Part shown: positions 61,205-64,000 of the stretch, piece after piece
How positions within the stretch are numbered: position 1 is the first letter of the stretch
Layout of the letters: every line of letters starts with the position of its first letter
Source of the DNA: an uncultured Clostridia bacterium
GTDB taxonomy: Bacteria; Bacillota; Clostridia; Oscillospirales; Acutalibacteraceae
NCBI GenBank assembly: GCA_945876745.1
Contig: CAMCPL010000005.1
Location: 1-64,000, forward strand
Direction: 5' to 3'
Length of the DNA stretch: 64,000 nt
The notes under the pieces: generated by a model
Told to the model about the DNA's origin: nothing
What the model saw: the letters and a program-made list of their open reading frames with translations, nothing else
Database searches by the model: none
Translations under genes and position numbers: made by a program

Positions 61205-62761
61205 TTACTCTTCGACAAATTCTGTTATCGTTTCTTCAACTATTTCGCTTTTGTTTTCCTGTGATAATTTAGATTTTTTGTATGCTATGTTTTTCTGAAC
61301 TTCTTCCATTTTTTCAAAGGTAATATTGCTCTTTTTCATAGCTAAAATTGTGCAAATCCAGCCGATTATCGGAAAGCCTATAAGAAGTACAACAGTAATA
61401 ACTTTCACACCTACAGTAAGAGGATCGCCTTGCTGAGGTACAGTTGTTGTATAACCAACCAAGCCGATCATTGCAGTGGCAATGAACGCACCGAAAGAAG
61501 ATATTGCCTTATCTACAAAGCTATATGTTGCTGATACAGCAGCGGGCATATATTTGCCTGTACGGTCAAACTCATAGTCAACTATATCCATACGAAGTGA
61601 ATTTGTTGCCACACTTACAACCATTTTAGTTGCGTTTACCGCAAAATTTAAAAGTAAAAATACAATTGCGATTATTACACCCAAAGCTACTGATGATGCC
61701 TTCTTGTTCATCAAATCGCCTATCATAGAGGCAGGTGCAAACAAAATAAATGCTGCGTAAATTATGTTAACAACAATACAAATTTTTGACCAGTCAACCA
61801 TAACCTTTAAGCTGCCTTTTTTACCTGCAATTTTTGAACCAATAACTGCAAATATTATCGACGGGAGCATAGCAATGGCAGAAAGAATTGACGAAAGTGA
61901 CATAGAACCTACGATTATACCGAAAAGCATTGTTGATACAACAGATGCCGAACCGATAGTTTGCGCAAGCTTGTCACTGCCGGCTGCAATAATATAGCGT
62001 TGTAATTCCTTATTACTCTTAATGAGATTAACCATATCTTTGAAAGACGGTTTTTCTTCTTTTTCTTTTCCTATTTTAATGTTTTCAAAGTTTTCAGGCT
62101 TGTCAAATTTTGAAACACCTATACAAGACAGCAGATAAAATACAAACGAAACTGCAATAACTACAATGTTGAGAGTTTCAAAATATTGAGTAGACTGAAT
62201 GTTGTTGAATTTTGGAAGAATAACAGACATTGAAACAACAGACATAATCATTGGAGCTAAATAGGAATATGCCGTATTCCAAACCGAAATGGTAGGTCTC
62301 TGTTTAGGATCGTTAGTTAAAACATTTGCATTGATTTGTCCTGAGATACTGCAAAATGTATAACCAATAATATAAATCACATAGCAAAGGACAAAAAATG
62401 CTATTCCTAATGCACCTTCAAGATGAAGTTTTGGTCCGATATTGCACATAAGTGTAGTAGCAACTGACATAGTTGCCCATCCGATCATTGTGAAAAACCT
62501 TATTTTGCCGTGTTTACTCTTAAATCTTTCCATTACCAGTGCAATTATCGGGTCTGTGATACCATCGAATAATCTCGAAAATGTAATGATTACTCCTGTA
62601 ACGGCAACAAGTATACCGAAATTTGCATTACCAATGTATGTAGCCGATGTCATTAGTACATAAAACACCATTTGACCTATACCGGTCATTGTTGTTAATG
62701 CGATTTGCCAAGTTTTCGCCCTGCTGTAAACAGGTGACGGCTTTGCGTTTTTTTCTTTCAT
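61205..62761 (-). CDS. GPH/MFS-type glycoside:cation symporter
   Basis: 518 residues with about 12 TM helices. The GPH signature GITDPIIALVMERFKSKHGKIRFF is near the N-terminus, and a long loop (about 240-265) separates the halves. The cytosolic C-terminal tail is Glu/Lys-rich. Such transporters carry glycosides, pentosides or hexuronides with H+ or Na+. It is first in the operon, fitting import of the glycoside later cut by the cytosolic GH2, GH1 and GH78 enzymes. AAAGGAG precedes the ATG. Confidence 0.9.
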   Translation of the reverse strand: MKEKNAKPSPVYSRAKTWQIALTTMTGIGQMVFYVLMTSATYIGNANFGILVAVTGVIITFSRLFDGITDPIIALVMERFKSKHGKIRFFTMIGWATMSVATTLMCNIGPKLHLEGALGIAFFVLCYVIYIIGYTFCSISGQINANVLTNDPKQRPTISVWNTAYSYLAPMIMSVVSMSVILPKFNNIQSTQYFETLNIVVIAVSFVFYLLSCIGVSKFDKPENFENIKIGKEKEEKPSFKDMVNLIKSNKELQRYIIAAGSDKLAQTIGSASVVSTMLFGIIVGSMSLSSILSAIAMLPSIIFAVIGSKIAGKKGSLKVMVDWSKICIVVNIIYAAFILFAPASMIGDLMNKKASSVALGVIIAIVFLLLNFAVNATKMVVSVATNSLRMDIVDYEFDRTGKYMPAAVSATYSFVDKAISSFGAFIATAMIGLVGYTTTVPQQGDPLTVGVKVITVVLLIGFPIIGWICTILAMKKSNITFEKMEEVQKNIAYKKSKLSQENKSEIVEETITEFVEE

Positions 62762-62840
62762 AATTTTTACTCCTTTTCAATTTTTTAATGAAAACTTGCT
62801 TTTTGGTTGTCTTTAGTGTATCATTAAAAAAAAGAAATGA

Positions 62841-62877
62841 ATAGAAAAATATTATTAAGTATAGCAAAATATTATCA
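62841..62877. promoter_or_regulatory. Direct repeat, likely AraC-family binding site
   Basis: Two 17-bp copies, ATAG(A/C)AAAATATTAT(T/C)A at 62841 and 62861, match at 15 of 17 positions with a 20-bp period, about two helical turns. This is the arrangement for AraC-type regulators. It lies between the divergent regulator and transporter genes. Confidence 0.6.
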
Positions 62878-62903
62878 TATTTATGTACTTTCGAGGTGTT
62901 ATT

Positions 62904-64000
62904 ATGGACTCAAGCTTGTTTGAAAGGTTGCTACACGTACTTCTGAAAACTCCTGTATTTAAACTCGATAATAAAGATGAACAGTTAGAACAATTTGAAA
63001 ATGAGTATTGTTTTGATGAAAACTTGCAGCCTATGTTTACTAAAACAATTCTTCTTAATATTATTTCTGATGTAGAAAAAAATGTCATCTACGAAATCGC
63101 AGATGACATTAATGTCTATATATCTATATTTAACTTCGAGAATGAAATATATTTAGTGGGACCTTATGTAAGGGAAGAATATTCACAACAAGATATTGAT
63201 AATTTGTTGATAGAGTATCATCTTCCTTCTGCATATTCATTGTCACTAAAATTGTATCGCAACTCACTGTCTTTGATTTACCACAATCAGTTATATAATA
63301 TAATTAATTCATGTATTTACGCTTTTAACCCTTCAACTGCTGAATTTTTATATGAAAGACTTGAAAGCGACTTTTTCATTAACGACAACAATATTAAAAA
63401 TATCAACTATGACGACAAAAATTACAGCAGTATTTACAGAAGATATGACAGTGAAAGAGCATTTGAACATTTGATTAGAATGGGAGATGTTGAAAATGTT
63501 ATTGCTATGCAGCAAATAATGCTTGATAATGCACAAAATTCAGGCTTTTTGAAATCAAATACATCATATATAAATCCGGCTGTTAGTTTTGCCATACTTC
63601 GTACTCTTGCAAGAAAAGCAGCAGAGAGCAGCGGACTTTCTGTTGTAACTATTGATGAAATTACTCAGCGTTATGCACAGTTGGCAGATTCAGCTGTAAC
63701 GATAGCCAGGCAAGAAGAGCACTCAAAGAAAATGATACTTGAATTAACAAAGGCTGTTCGTGAACATCAGTTAAAATATTCAAATTATTCTTTGCCTGTT
63801 GTGAGAACGCTTGAATACATTATTTCTCATTTAAGTGACGAGTTAAAAATAATTAATCTTGCAAAACAGGTAGATATGTCTGTTTCAAGTTTTTGCAAGT
63901 TATTTAAAAATGAAACCGGTTTAACTGTAAATGAATATATCACAACTCAAAGATGCAAAAAAGCCGCAGAATTTCTGTCTCAAACAAATTTTCCGGTACA
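62904..64000 (+). CDS. AraC family transcriptional regulator (incomplete, runs off the window)
   Basis: Open from ATG 62904 (GAGGTG upstream) through the window end, 365 codons so far. The first ~260 residues have no domain I can name: no periplasmic or cupin motif is clear. Near the end, the AraC-type HTH begins VRTLEYIISHLSDELKIINLAKQVDMSVSSFCKLFKNETGLTVNEYITTQRCKKAAEFLSQT. The missing 3' end should hold the second HTH helix. It is divergent from the rhamnoside operon and is its likely activator. Confidence 0.88.
   Translation, partial: MDSSLFERLLHVLLKTPVFKLDNKDEQLEQFENEYCFDENLQPMFTKTILLNIISDVEKNVIYEIADDINVYISIFNFENEIYLVGPYVREEYSQQDIDNLLIEYHLPSAYSLSLKLYRNSLSLIYHNQLYNIINSCIYAFNPSTAEFLYERLESDFFINDNNIKNINYDDKNYSSIYRRYDSERAFEHLIRMGDVENVIAMQQIMLDNAQNSGFLKSNTSYINPAVSFAILRTLARKAAESSGLSVVTIDEITQRYAQLADSAVTIARQEEHSKKMILELTKAVREHQLKYSNYSLPVVRTLEYIISHLSDELKIINLAKQVDMSVSSFCKLFKNETGLTVNEYITTQRCKKAAEFLSQTNFPV

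Overview
The window looks like the chromosome of a Gram-positive gut anaerobe of the Clostridia, most likely Ruminococcaceae/Oscillospiraceae. Supporting signs are an L27 with a cleavable N-terminus next to its protease Prp, an L10 leader, strong AGGAGG-type ribosome sites, consensus TTGACA/TATAAT promoters, class B sortase plus LCP proteins, giant secreted glycoside hydrolases and a mobilizable element. No rRNA operon, CRISPR array or complete IS element was found.

Positions 1-21,700 are mainly housekeeping. On the minus strand lie tRNA-Val, mrnC, obg, tRNA-Arg and the rpmA-prp-rplU ribosomal group, then a manganese catalase gene whose start is split off by a 268-bp MITE-like element. Next come rpsO and pnp, a membrane protein, glycyl-tRNA synthetase, two FAD oxidoreductases, and the rpmG-secE-nusG-rplK-rplA-rplJ-rplL cluster with L1-type and L10-type leaders. 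An NfeD/SPFH pair, a MATE pump and a GtrA/glycosyltransferase pair follow.

Positions 21,800-43,500 are envelope and accessory genes: a 2,418-residue secreted GH2 beta-galactosidase-like protein; a sortase B, LCP and sorting-signal-protein cluster with a histidine-rich LCP tail; a MarR-controlled heterodimeric ABC exporter; rsmA with a second MATE pump; a secreted alpha/beta hydrolase; a lipoprotein; and a zinc-ribbon membrane protein with a C_GCAxxG_C_C protein.

At 43,640-43,816 a truncated tRNA-Arg copy precedes an intact tRNA-Arg(ACG). Beyond it the DNA looks accessory: paired direct repeats, a lincosamide/aminoglycoside nucleotidyltransferase-like gene, a GNAT gene, then an integrative mobilizable element (integrase, excisionase, relaxase, RHH accessory protein, probable oriT, HTH protein, two DUF genes). 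From 50,659 to the end is one catabolic locus: transporter, GH2, GH1, a TIM-barrel isomerase, GH78 alpha-L-rhamnosidase and rhaB-rhaA-rhaD, all minus strand, facing a divergent AraC-type regulator cut off by the window end. It would import rhamnose-containing glycosides, strip the sugars and convert L-rhamnose to DHAP and lactaldehyde.

The items most worth a second look are the MITE insertion in the catalase gene, the decayed tRNA-Arg with nearby integrase-arm-like repeats, the His-rich LCP/sortase locus, and the rhamnoside locus with unusual GH1 and GH2 architectures.
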